Of a DNA stretch of 64,000 nucleotides, positions 43,624-52,024 are shown piece by piece (the first letter of the stretch is position 1; the number at the start of each line of letters is the position of its first letter). The translations under genes were made by a program, and so were the position numbers. Source of the stretch: Singulisphaera acidiphila DSM 18658 (GTDB lineage Bacteria > Planctomycetota > Planctomycetia > Isosphaerales > Isosphaeraceae); assembly GCF_000242455.2 (NCBI RefSeq), contig NC_019892.1:6520744-6584743 (forward strand). Direction: 5' to 3'. The notes beneath the pieces are model-generated. The model had not been told where the DNA came from, did not search any database, and was given only the letters and a program-made list of their open reading frames with translations.

Positions 43624-45369
43624 TTATTTCACGACCCGGAGAAGCTCGTCGATCGAAGTTTTCCCCTGGATGACCTGGCGGAGGCCGTCTTCCTGGAGGT
43701 AGATCATCCCGTTCTTCCGCGCTTCGGCCTTGATCGCGTTGAGCGACGGGTTCTCGCGGATCATGTCGCGCATCGGCTCGGTGATGATCAGGAGCTCAAA
43801 GATCCCGGTTCGGCCGAGGTAGCCGGTGCCGCCGCATTGCGGGCAGACTTCCTGGGGTTCCGCCGGTCTCCGGTAGAAGACGTCGACTTTATCGGCGGGC
43901 AGGTTGGCCTTTTTGAGGAACTCGGGCTTGGGCTTGTACGGTTCCTTGCAGTTCTCGCAGAGCATGCGGACCAAGCGCTGGCCGAGCACGGCAGTCAGGG
44001 CCGAGGCGATCATGAACGGTTCGACGCCCAGGTCGAGGAGGCGGAAGAGCGCCGTCACGGTGTCGTTGGCATGGACGGTGGAGAAGACCATGTGACCGGT
44101 CGTCGCCGCCTGACAGGCGATGGTTGCGGTCTCCTGATCGCGAATTTCGCCGATCATGATCACGTCGGGGTCTTGCCGAAGGATCGAGCGGAGGCTTCCT
44201 GAGAAAGTTTGCCCGCTCTTCGTGTTGATTTCCATCTGGGTGATGTTGTCGAGGTGATATTCGATCGGGTCCTCGACGGTGATGATGTTCTTCTGGAACC
44301 GGTCGATCTCGCGGAGGCAGGCGTAGAGCGTGGTAGTCTTGCCTGACCCGGTCGGACCACAGCAGAGGAACATGCCGTGCGGCTGGGTCACGAGGTTGCG
44401 GATCTCGGTGGCCAGCTTGGGCCGAAGGCCGGCCTCGTCGAGTGCGGAGACTCCCATTCCGCTGTCGAGGATACGCATCACCATCTTTTCGCCCGACTTC
44501 GAGCCCGAGGTCGCCACGCGGAACTCGAGTTCGCGGCCTTCGAGCTTGGCGCCGAAGGAACCGTCCTGGGGTTTGCGTTTCTCCGAGATGTCGAGCGCCC
44601 CGAGGACCTTGAAGACGTTGATCACGGCATCGCCGGTGGGCCGATCGAACGGCTCGGCGGCGTGGAGGATGCCGTCGATTCGGTAGCGGATCGAGAGCTG
44701 CTCGGCCGTCGGCTCGAAGTGGATGTCGGTCGCGCGACGGAGGACGGCGTCGTAGACGAGTTCTTTGGCCGAGGTATAGGACCGGGACTCTTCGGCCTGG
44801 GCGACCCGCGTGGGATCAGCTTTGCTCGACCCCTGGCTCTTACCGACGAACTCGATCGGCGGTCCGCCCTGGTTGACTCCCGAGTCTCCCTTGTTGAAGA
44901 TCCCCTTCATACCGGCCTTGTTCATGAGCCCGTTCATGACTTCGCCCAGATGGTAGGGGGTCAGCACCTTGGAGTCATCGGGAACGGTCTGGTTGCGCGT
45001 ATAGATGTACGACATGAGGGGAATGAAGTAGGCGAGGAGTAGCAGGGTCAGGCTGATCGGGTAGATCGGAATCGCCCAGACCATGGCGAAGCCGAGGATT
45101 CCCGAGAAGAAGATGACACTGTTCCAGACCTCGAACTTCGGGTTGACCAGTTCCTTGGCGTCGTCGTCGACCCAGTACGAGGTCCACGCCCAGAGCAGGA
45201 AGACCGCCAGCACGGGGAGGAACTTGAGTAGGTTGAGATACATGCCGGGCCCGCGCAGGATGCCCGGCGCTTGGGCGAGCAAGACCCCGGCCGACTCGGC
45301 GGCGTAAGCCCCGGCCGTCGCGCCCAGGGTCATCAAGGTGAACGTCGCGAGTGCGAGGCGCGGACGGAT
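43624..45369 (-). CDS. GspE/PilB-type secretion ATPase with membrane-anchored N terminus
   Basis: The C-terminal 380 residues are a full GspE/PilB ATPase: ATDIHFEP (214-221), Walker A GPTGSGKTTT (339-348), the Asp box ITVEDPIE (364-371), Walker B VIMIGEIRD (404-412), the His box GHMVFSTVHANDT (426-438), and the zinc-binding CENC (472-475) and CPQC (510-513). It would drive a type II secretion or type IV pilus-like machine from the cytoplasm. The usual N-terminal domain is missing. In its place are a signal-like segment (1-25) and three hydrophobic helices (about 51-68, 86-104, 106-124). The start at 45369 has GGAGGAAAGGG upstream. It lies 74 bases after pilT and before a CvpA-like gene, all leftward. 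Confidence 0.92.
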   Translation of the reverse strand: MRPRLALATFTLMTLGATAGAYAAESAGVLLAQAPGILRGPGMYLNLLKFLPVLAVFLLWAWTSYWVDDDAKELVNPKFEVWNSVIFFSGILGFAMVWAIPIYPISLTLLLLAYFIPLMSYIYTRNQTVPDDSKVLTPYHLGEVMNGLMNKAGMKGIFNKGDSGVNQGGPPIEFVGKSQGSSKADPTRVAQAEESRSYTSAKELVYDAVLRRATDIHFEPTAEQLSIRYRIDGILHAAEPFDRPTGDAVINVFKVLGALDISEKRKPQDGSFGAKLEGRELEFRVATSGSKSGEKMVMRILDSGMGVSALDEAGLRPKLATEIRNLVTQPHGMFLCCGPTGSGKTTTLYACLREIDRFQKNIITVEDPIEYHLDNITQMEINTKSGQTFSGSLRSILRQDPDVIMIGEIRDQETATIACQAATTGHMVFSTVHANDTVTALFRLLDLGVEPFMIASALTAVLGQRLVRMLCENCKEPYKPKPEFLKKANLPADKVDVFYRRPAEPQEVCPQCGGTGYLGRTGIFELLIITEPMRDMIRENPSLNAIKAEARKNGMIYLQEDGLRQVIQGKTSIDELLRVVK

Positions 45370-45443
45370 CATCGCTTCCCTTTCCTCCCACGGAGAACTC
45401 GACACGACGCAGCAGCGGGTCTAAGACGGCCGAGAGCCGACTC

Positions 45444-46595
45444 TTAGAGAATGCCCGGCTGTGCGATGTTAATCCCTTTGAGCGCCATTTTCAAAGTTTC
45501 CACGCTCGGCGCGACCTCGAATGCCGTGGAGCGTTCGATTCGCTCATTGACGACGAGCTGTCTCAGGCTCTCGGTGAAGTCCTGCATCCCTTCTTCTTTG
45601 CCGATCCGGATCGCGTCGCCGAGCTTCGTATCTTCCTCGTTGAGAATCAGCTTTCGGACGGTGGGGTTCGTCCGCATGATCTCATTGGTCGGCACCCGGG
45701 TGATCCCCTGGGCTTGCAGCTCCTTGGTCGTGATCAGGAGCTTTTGCGCGACGATCGCCTTGAGGTTGAATGCCAGGTTCTGCCGGAGCGGCGCGTGCAT
45801 TTCACGCGGGAACAGGTCGAGAATACGACTGATCGTGGACGGGGCGCTCGAAGCGTGGATGGTGCCGAAGACAAGGTGCCCGGTTTCGGCGGCGTGCATC
45901 GCGGCGCCGAAGGTCTCCTGGTCTCGCATCTCACCCACCAGGATGATGTCCGGGTCTTGCCGCACCGCGTCCTTGAGTGCTTTGTGCCAGTCCTTTACGT
46001 CGATGCCGATCTCGCGCTGATTGATGATCGACTTCGAGTCGCTGAAGGTGAACTCGATCGGGTCTTCGAGCGTCAGGATGTGCATTCGCTCGCGTTCGTT
46101 GATGTATTGAAGCATCGACGCGATCGTGGTGCTTTTGCCCGAACCGGTCACCCCGGCGAGGATGATGATCCCCTGCTCGTACTGGGTGATCTCGGCCATG
46201 ACGGGGGGGAGGCCGAGCTTCTCGAAGTTGGGGATCGAGTTGTTGACGCGGCGGGCGACCAGGCTCAACCGGCCACGGGCTCGGAACAGGCTGACGCGGA
46301 ACCGAGTTTCGAGATCGCCGTCAAAGATGATATGGGCGAAGTCGACTCCCCCTTCATCGTCGAGAATGTGCTTCTGACGAGGGGTCAGGATCGGGTACAT
46401 CAACCGTTCCATCTCCTCCTTCGTAAGCACAGGCATCTGCATCTGTCGAAGCACACCCCCGAGCCGCATGCTTGGGGAAAGACCGACCTTCAGGTGAAGG
46501 TCGGACCCTTTGTACTTCATTACCATCCGAAAAAGCTTGTTGCATTCGGGCTCGTTCGGGGCAGCCTCAACGTTCACTTCCACGTCAGTCGCCAT
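45444..46595 (-). CDS. pilT: PilT-type retraction ATPase
   Basis: This 383-residue cytoplasmic ATPase is a complete PilT: GSDLHLKVG near residue 30, Walker A GVTGSGKST (148-156), the ILTLEDPIEF Asp box, Walker B DPDIILVGEMRD, the TGHLVFGTIHA His box and the C-terminal AIVAQKLL retraction region. PilT disassembles pili, driving twitching motility or DNA uptake. No zinc CxxC pairs are present, as expected. It may be in one operon with the membrane-anchored GspE-like protein and the CvpA-like protein. The start (MATDVEV) is at 46595 with CAGGAGAA upstream. Confidence 0.93.
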   Translation of the reverse strand: MATDVEVNVEAAPNEPECNKLFRMVMKYKGSDLHLKVGLSPSMRLGGVLRQMQMPVLTKEEMERLMYPILTPRQKHILDDEGGVDFAHIIFDGDLETRFRVSLFRARGRLSLVARRVNNSIPNFEKLGLPPVMAEITQYEQGIIILAGVTGSGKSTTIASMLQYINERERMHILTLEDPIEFTFSDSKSIINQREIGIDVKDWHKALKDAVRQDPDIILVGEMRDQETFGAAMHAAETGHLVFGTIHASSAPSTISRILDLFPREMHAPLRQNLAFNLKAIVAQKLLITTKELQAQGITRVPTNEIMRTNPTVRKLILNEEDTKLGDAIRIGKEEGMQDFTESLRQLVVNERIERSTAFEVAPSVETLKMALKGINIAQPGIL

Positions 46596-46791
46596 GAGCG
46601 AATTCTCCTGCAAGGAATGCAGTGGAGGGCGTGTCGAACACGCCGGTCTCGGGTCCTACCTGACTTGTGCCGACACGTAGTGAGACTTCATTAACAGAGA
46701 CTGGGATGACGAGATGATTCGTAATCGTCGCCCGGAGAGACTTTCTTAGTCGAAGAACCGAAGTCGGCCGATGCGAGCGGCCTGGGACTTT

Positions 46792-47580
46792 TCAAGAGGC
46801 CGTCGACTCCGCAAGACGCCGAACCGGCACACCGTGACGGGCCAGATATTCTTTCGTCTCCGTGATCGTGTACTCGTGATAATGGAAGATGCTGGCCGCC
46901 AGCGCAGCGCTGGCACCCCCTTCGACGAGGGCCGCGCGCAAGTGCTCGGGACTCCCCGCACCTCCCGAGGCGACGACCGGAATCTCGACTGCCTCGCTCA
47001 CCGCCCGGGTCATCGGCAAGTCGTAGCCGTTCTTGGTGCCGTCGGCATCCATGCTCGTCAAGACGATCTCTCCGGCGCCGAGGCGTTCGACCTCGCGAGC
47101 CCAGGCGACCGCTTCCAGGCCGGTCGAGATACGCCCGCCGTTGATGTGCACTTCCCAGACCTCTTGGCCGTCTCGCTGGACGCGCTTCGGGTCGATGTTG
47201 ACGACGATGCACTGACTGCCGAATCGCCGAGCGGCTGCGCGCACGAACTCGGGGTCGCGAACTGCCGCCGAGTTGATCGAAACCTTATCGGCCCCCGCCT
47301 TGAGCAAAGCGCGGATGTCTTCCAGATTGCGAATTCCGCCGCCCACGGTCACCGGCATGAAGCAGACCTCGGCCGTCCGGCTGACGACGTCCCAGATGAT
47401 CTCCCGCCCTTGGTGGCTCGCCGTGATGTCGAGGAAGACCAGTTCGTCGGCCCCCTCCAACTCGTAACGACTCGCCACTTCGACCGGGTCGCCGGCATCG
47501 CGCAGGTTGACGAAGTTCGTTCCTTTGACCACGCGGCCTTCATTGACGTCGAGGCAGGGGATGATCCGCTTGGCCAGCAT
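46792..47580 (-). CDS. hisF: imidazole glycerol phosphate synthase subunit HisF
   Basis: This is the cyclase subunit: MLAKRIIPCLDVNEGRVVKG at the N terminus with catalytic Asp11, VTVGGGIRNLEDI in the middle, Asp130 in VVNIDPKRV, and IPVVASGGAGSPEHL near the end. It closes the imidazole ring from PRFAR and ammonia delivered by HisH, giving IGP and AICAR in histidine synthesis. hisH and the rest of the pathway are not in the window, so the his genes are scattered. The 262-residue length is standard. The start lacks a clear ribosome site. Confidence 0.95.
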   Translation of the reverse strand: MLAKRIIPCLDVNEGRVVKGTNFVNLRDAGDPVEVASRYELEGADELVFLDITASHQGREIIWDVVSRTAEVCFMPVTVGGGIRNLEDIRALLKAGADKVSINSAAVRDPEFVRAAARRFGSQCIVVNIDPKRVQRDGQEVWEVHINGGRISTGLEAVAWAREVERLGAGEIVLTSMDADGTKNGYDLPMTRAVSEAVEIPVVASGGAGSPEHLRAALVEGGASAALAASIFHYHEYTITETKEYLARHGVPVRRLAESTAS

Positions 47581-47922
47581 TCGCAGGTCCGGTCTCGAGG
47601 GCGATCGTTTTGATTGAAGAGGGCAAGAGGTCGAGTGTCAGAATCAGAGACTGAGTTGATTTTGTTGGGTAAGTGTCGCCCAACCGTATCTCGTCGAAAG
47701 AGGGGGGGATGGTGCCACTCCCCGCTCATGAGTCGAGACCAACGGCTGAATCTGTTCTGACTGACTCGGCCTCACTCCATCCCATGGAATTCAAGACTGT
47801 ATTGTATCCCAGAGAAAGTGGCGATCCTAGGGGGGAGGATCTCTCGCTTTTTTCGTAAGGTTTGCGGCGAGAAATTCAATCTTTCTGATTGTGCCGGGGT
47901 AGGGCGGCTCAAACGCCGAGGT
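47581..47922. other. intergenic region upstream of hisF
   Basis: These 342 bases lie between two leftward genes. On the minus strand a good extended -10 (GGGATACAAT at about 47804-47813) suggests a hisF promoter, but no matching -35 is at the right distance. No coding region is convincing. Confidence 0.4.
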
Positions 47923-49881
47923 TTAGTCGATGATTCGAGGGCAGGCCGGCAGCGAATTCAAGAACGTCCGCCCATACGGTTTGGTGAGCACACGTGGATC
48001 GAGAATCACGACGATCCCACGGTCGGTTTTCGACCGGATCAGTCGGCCGAAGCCTTGCTTGAGCTTGATGACCGCCTCGGGAATCTGGTAGTCGTTGAAC
48101 GGGTTGCCGCCGGTCCGGCGAATCGACTCCAGGCGGGCTTCGAGTAAGGGGTGGCTCGGGACGCTGAACGGGAGCCGAACGATGATCACGTTCGAGAGTG
48201 CTTCGCCGGGCACGTCGACCCCCTGCCAGAAGCTATCTGCGCCGAAGATCACGCTGTCGACGTCCGCCTTGAAGGCCTCGACCATCTTGGTGCGGGGCAT
48301 CCCTTCGCTCTGGGCGATCAGGGTGATGTTCTGCTTCGCGAACCAGGGCGTGAGCATCCGGACCGCCGCGTCGAGCATTTTGTAGGACGTGAAGAGAACG
48401 AAGGCTTTCCCTTGGGTCTTCTCCAGGTAGTGAGGAATCGCCTGGATCGCCTGGCGCTCGAACTCCGCGCTCTGTTCCGAGGGGTCGGGGAGATTCCGGC
48501 GCAGGTGGATGGTGACCTGGTTCGGAAAATCAAACGGGCTACCGAGCTGGAGGCTCTCCCCTTGGGTCAGGCCGAGCCTTGTCTTGCAGAAGTCGAAGCG
48601 AGGGGGAGAGCCGACGCTGAGCGTGGCTGACGCCAGGATGCAGGTCGGGACGCGATCGAACAGCGAGCGGCGGAGGGTTGCGCCGACGTCGAGAGGTGCG
48701 GAGGCCAAGGTCACCCGCCTTCGCGCGCCGCCGGTCAGCTCGATCCAGTGGACGCTGTCCGGCTCTTTCTGGCCGAGCCAGGAGGAGAGGGAGGACGCCA
48801 GCGAGAGGCAGCGCTCTTCGGAGGCGGTGAGCTCGATTCGCTGCTCTTCGGTCTTGATGGTCTCGGCCCCGTGCCGGATCGCCGACGCCAGTTTGCGGAG
48901 TTCCTCGCAGACGGTGTCAGGCCAGGCGATCGGTTTGCGGAGCCGGCCATTGGTCGAACCTTGCGAGGCCTGCCACTCGGCGACGTCATCGAAAAAGTTG
49001 AGCGCCTCGCTCCGGACGCGCTGGAGCTGCATGATCGCGTCGTCGAGCTTGTGATAGGCTAGCAGCCCTTTACGCGAACGGTCGTTGTAGAGCTTGCCGA
49101 GGGTGTAGTCGAATTGGCCGCTAGTGACCTTCAGCCCCAGATGCTCACCGGCCACCGCTTCGAGCGTATGCGCTTCATCGAAGATCGCGACATCATAGTC
49201 GGGGAGCAAACTGGCCCCCGCGTTCCGGAGGGCGAGGTCGCTCATGAAGAGCGCATGGTTCACGACCAGGATGTTGGCCGTCCACATTCGCCGGCGTGCC
49301 TTGTAATAAAAGCAATCTTTGTGGCGAGGGCAGGAGCGCCCGAGGCAATTTCCGTTCTCGCTCGCGATCGCATCCCAGACGTTGGGTGCCGGACGGAAGT
49401 CGATGTCCGCGCGGCTGCCGTCGCTGGTTTTTCCCGACCAGAGTCGGATCTCGGCGAGTTGATCGTGCTCTTCGGGTTTTGCGAACGAAGCCTCGGCACG
49501 CGCCACGGTGGCGTCGAGCCGTCGCAAGCTGATGTAGTTGGAACGCCCCTTGACCAGGACCGCCGAGAACTCTTGCGGCATCACCGAGCGCAGGAATGGG
49601 AGATCCTTCTGGAGGAGTTGCTCTTGGAGGCTGATCGTGTGGGTCGAGACCACAACCTTCTTCTGGCCGGACTCGGCGGCCGCGAGGATCGCGGGGACGA
49701 GGTAAGCGAAGCTCTTGCCGACCCCCGTTCCGGCTTCGACCATGAGGTGCGACTTGTTCTCGATCGCGCGGGCGACAGCCTTGGCCATCTCGAGCTGTTC
49801 GGCACGTGACTCGTAGCTCGGCAACCGCCGCGCAATGGCCCCGTCCGGACCGAGGATGGGGACGGGGTCGAGAGCCGACAT
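47923..49881 (-). CDS. dinG: DinG/XPD-like ATP-dependent helicase
   Basis: A 652-residue superfamily 2 helicase of the XPD/DinG branch: Walker A AGTGVGKS (50-57), DEAH at 235-238 in VAIFDEAHTLE, and C-terminal motifs GADSFWQGVDVPGE and QGFGRLIRSKTDRG. The iron-sulfur domain sits between motifs I and II, with cysteines at 179, 184 and 190 (CLGRSCPRHKDC). The first cluster cysteine, normally in KGRxNYLC, is replaced by Ser118 (KGRSNYISLRR), so only three ligands remain. The enzyme should unwind DNA or DNA-RNA structures during repair. The ATG at 49881 is preceded by GGAG at seven bases. Confidence 0.88.
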   Translation of the reverse strand: MSALDPVPILGPDGAIARRLPSYESRAEQLEMAKAVARAIENKSHLMVEAGTGVGKSFAYLVPAILAAAESGQKKVVVSTHTISLQEQLLQKDLPFLRSVMPQEFSAVLVKGRSNYISLRRLDATVARAEASFAKPEEHDQLAEIRLWSGKTSDGSRADIDFRPAPNVWDAIASENGNCLGRSCPRHKDCFYYKARRRMWTANILVVNHALFMSDLALRNAGASLLPDYDVAIFDEAHTLEAVAGEHLGLKVTSGQFDYTLGKLYNDRSRKGLLAYHKLDDAIMQLQRVRSEALNFFDDVAEWQASQGSTNGRLRKPIAWPDTVCEELRKLASAIRHGAETIKTEEQRIELTASEERCLSLASSLSSWLGQKEPDSVHWIELTGGARRRVTLASAPLDVGATLRRSLFDRVPTCILASATLSVGSPPRFDFCKTRLGLTQGESLQLGSPFDFPNQVTIHLRRNLPDPSEQSAEFERQAIQAIPHYLEKTQGKAFVLFTSYKMLDAAVRMLTPWFAKQNITLIAQSEGMPRTKMVEAFKADVDSVIFGADSFWQGVDVPGEALSNVIIVRLPFSVPSHPLLEARLESIRRTGGNPFNDYQIPEAVIKLKQGFGRLIRSKTDRGIVVILDPRVLTKPYGRTFLNSLPACPRIID

Positions 49882-50010
49882 GAGACGCTCCATTCCGTGA
49901 TGAATGACGGCGGACCGTCCGAAGTGCCTATCTCAAATAGGCCGATTTGAGCCCATTCCAAAAACAAAAGAAGGGGAAAAGCCCATGTGACTCGGGCCAA
50001 GGCGTCTCCG

Positions 50011-50037
50011 CACGGGTTCCGAAGTACGGAACCCGTG
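50011..50037. repeat. palindromic repeat, family B copy 1
   Basis: Perfect 11-bp arms (50011-50021 with 50027-50037), spacer AAGTA; the arm is CACGGGTTCCG. The same palindrome occurs at 62157-62182 and, less perfectly and inverted, at 62112-62133. It lies upstream of dinG, which is transcribed away from it. Confidence 0.55.
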
Positions 50038-50150
50038 GCACTTGGCCGACGGTCATCATCACGGGAGTGTGCCCACAATCCGTTGACGGAGATCGGTTCT
50101 AAGCCGGAGACAGGCACCAGGTCGACTCAAGGAGGAACCGTGAACGACCG

Positions 50151-51179
50151 TCACCCGATCGTTCCTTCGGTCGGACTCGACGCGGTCGCGTACAGTTTCT
50201 TCGGAATGCGACCGGCCCCGGCTGCGAGTCGGCCGGCCTCGATCGCCAGCCGCATGGCATGAGCCATCCGAAGTGGATCCTTGGCCCCCGCGATCCCTGT
50301 GTTGAGGAGCACGCCGTCGCAGCCGAGCTCCATCGCCAGCGTCACGTCGCTGGCTGTGCCAACTCCGGCGTCGACGATGACCGGGTAATCCGGGTCATCC
50401 CCCTTGAGATCCTCGAGGATGATCCGGAGGTTATTCGGGTTCAGGATCCCCTGGCCGCTGCCGATCGGGCTGCCGGCCGGCATCACGCTCGCGGCGCCGG
50501 CCGCCTTAAGCCGGCGCGCCATGATCGGGTCGTCGCTGGTGTAGCAGAGGACCTGGAACCCCTCGGCGACCAAGACCCGTGTCGCCTCCAGGGTCGCCAC
50601 CGGGTCGGGGAGCAGGGTCTTGGTGTCGGCCAGGACCTCGAGCTTGACCCAGTCGGCTCCCGGATTTTCCAGGCCGGAGAGGAGTTCACGTCCCAGCCGA
50701 GCCGTGCGGAGGGCCTCCTCCGCGCTGAAGCATCCGGCCGTATTGGGCAGGATGGTGTAGCGCTTGGGGTCGAGAAAATCGAGCAGGCTGCGGCCTTCCC
50801 GGTCGAAGAGTCGTTCCCGGCGCACGGCCACCGTCACGACCTCGGCGCCGCTCGCGTCGAGACAGTCGCGCATCAGCTCGAGGGTCGTGTACTTGCCGGT
50901 CCCTACGAGGAGGCGGCTCTGAAATGTATGCGAGCCGATCGTCAGCGTGCCGGGATCGAGCGCCGGGGGGGGCGGTCCCCCCCCTCCGCCCACCAGGGTC
51001 ACGACTTCCAGAATGTCTCCTGGGACGATAGGGGTTTCGTCGTGTCGGGAGCGGGTGACCAGGCCGGAATTGATCTCGACCGCCACATGCTCGGGCCTGA
51101 GCTTCAGCTCGCGCAACAAGCCGGCCACGGTTATTGGCGCGGGCACCTCGCGCTGCTCGCCGTTCAAGGTGATAATCAC
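50151..51179 (-). CDS. thiG: ThiS-ThiG fusion: sulfur carrier plus thiazole synthase
   Basis: One chain joins two thiamine-pathway proteins. The first 65 or so residues are ThiS (IITLNGEQREVP, LLRELKLRPEHVAVEING-like, and ending VVTLVGGGGG), followed by a short proline linker (PPPPALDPG) and then ThiG from about residue 78: LTIGSHTFQSRLLVGTGKY, NTAGCFSAEEA, the catalytic lysine in DWVKLEVL, and VDAGVGTASDV. ThiG builds the thiazole ring from DXP, dehydroglycine and sulfur on ThiS-thiocarboxylate. Fusing ThiS ahead of ThiG leaves no free GG terminus, so sulfur loading needs cleavage or a free ThiS. The GTG at 51179 is chosen because it starts at the first ThiS strand; an ATG at 51284 would add 35 unrelated residues. 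Confidence 0.88.
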   Translation of the reverse strand: MIITLNGEQREVPAPITVAGLLRELKLRPEHVAVEINSGLVTRSRHDETPIVPGDILEVVTLVGGGGGPPPPALDPGTLTIGSHTFQSRLLVGTGKYTTLELMRDCLDASGAEVVTVAVRRERLFDREGRSLLDFLDPKRYTILPNTAGCFSAEEALRTARLGRELLSGLENPGADWVKLEVLADTKTLLPDPVATLEATRVLVAEGFQVLCYTSDDPIMARRLKAAGAASVMPAGSPIGSGQGILNPNNLRIILEDLKGDDPDYPVIVDAGVGTASDVTLAMELGCDGVLLNTGIAGAKDPLRMAHAMRLAIEAGRLAAGAGRIPKKLYATASSPTEGTIG

Positions 51180-51374
51180 TGGAGAACCGGTCGCCCCCTT
51201 AGCGTGTTCTTCATCTCGCTCAAATCGTCGGTTCGAGACCTTGAGATGAAGAATCGCGTCCCCTTGTTGTTGACACCTGTCCATCGTAAAGAGCTGGCTC
51301 GTCCGGGGTCAAGCCAACGCGTCGTTTGGTCCGTTGATCCCCAAGGCACGACGGGTGGCCGCTCCGGTTTGCCG

Positions 51375-51926
51375 TCAGCGGCCGAGCAGTCCGCGCTGGC
51401 TGCGTTCGATCTGGTAGTGGCAGAGCGCCACGGCGCAGGCGTCGGCCACGTCGTGAGGCTCGGGCAGTCGATCGAGGCCGAGCTCGGTCTGAATCGCGTG
51501 TTGCATCTGGAGTTTCGGGGCCTTACCGCTGCCGGTCAGCGTCTTCTTGATCCGGGAGGCGGCGTAGCCCACGACGGGCACCCCCCGCTGGGCGGCGGCC
51601 AGGACGATGACCCCCCGCGCGTGGGCCATCAGGATCGCGGTCCGGGGATGCTTCAGGTGGCTGTGGACCTGCTCGAGCGCGACCGAGGAGGGGGGGAAGG
51701 CATCGAGGACTTCGGCCACTCCCTGGTGGATCAACTCGAGCCGCCGCCCCATCGGCGCCTTGTCGGCACGGGGCCGAATCACTCCGGCCTCAATGACGAA
51801 GGGCCCGCGCGGCGAGGTTTCCACGACCGCGTAACCAGTGACGATGAGACCGGGATCGATTCCGACGACCCGGAAAAAAGGTCGCTGACCTGCGTCGGAG
51901 GTTGGAATCGTGCTCGTCGTCGCCAT
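51375..51926 (-). CDS. ruvC: Holliday junction resolvase RuvC
   Basis: The 183-residue enzyme has the RuvC RNase-H fold: Asp24 in VGIDPGLIVTGY, the Glu in SVALEQVH, and the pair of Asp in HDVADACAVALCHY near the C terminus, all four catalytic acids present. RuvC cuts four-way junctions made by recombination, with RuvAB, which are not in the window. The ATG at 51926 has AAGGAAGGG upstream; the frame is open further to 52040. It lies after cysS on the same strand. Confidence 0.93.
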   Translation of the reverse strand: MATTSTIPTSDAGQRPFFRVVGIDPGLIVTGYAVVETSPRGPFVIEAGVIRPRADKAPMGRRLELIHQGVAEVLDAFPPSSVALEQVHSHLKHPRTAILMAHARGVIVLAAAQRGVPVVGYAASRIKKTLTGSGKAPKLQMQHAIQTELGLDRLPEPHDVADACAVALCHYQIERSQRGLLGR

Positions 51927-52024
51927 CGCGCTTGGCCCTTCCTTGGGACAATTCTCCAAGGGTGGGCGCTGCCCACCTGATCGAGAGTCTTGTCGAATCA
52001 TACGCCTTGAGATTCCAACGCGTG

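Noticed and set aside
45351..46694. Rightward open frame of 447 codons
   Set aside because: Antisense to pilT, which is certain from its motifs.
50259..51980. Rightward open frame of 573 codons
   Set aside because: Antisense to thiG and ruvC, with no family match in its reading.
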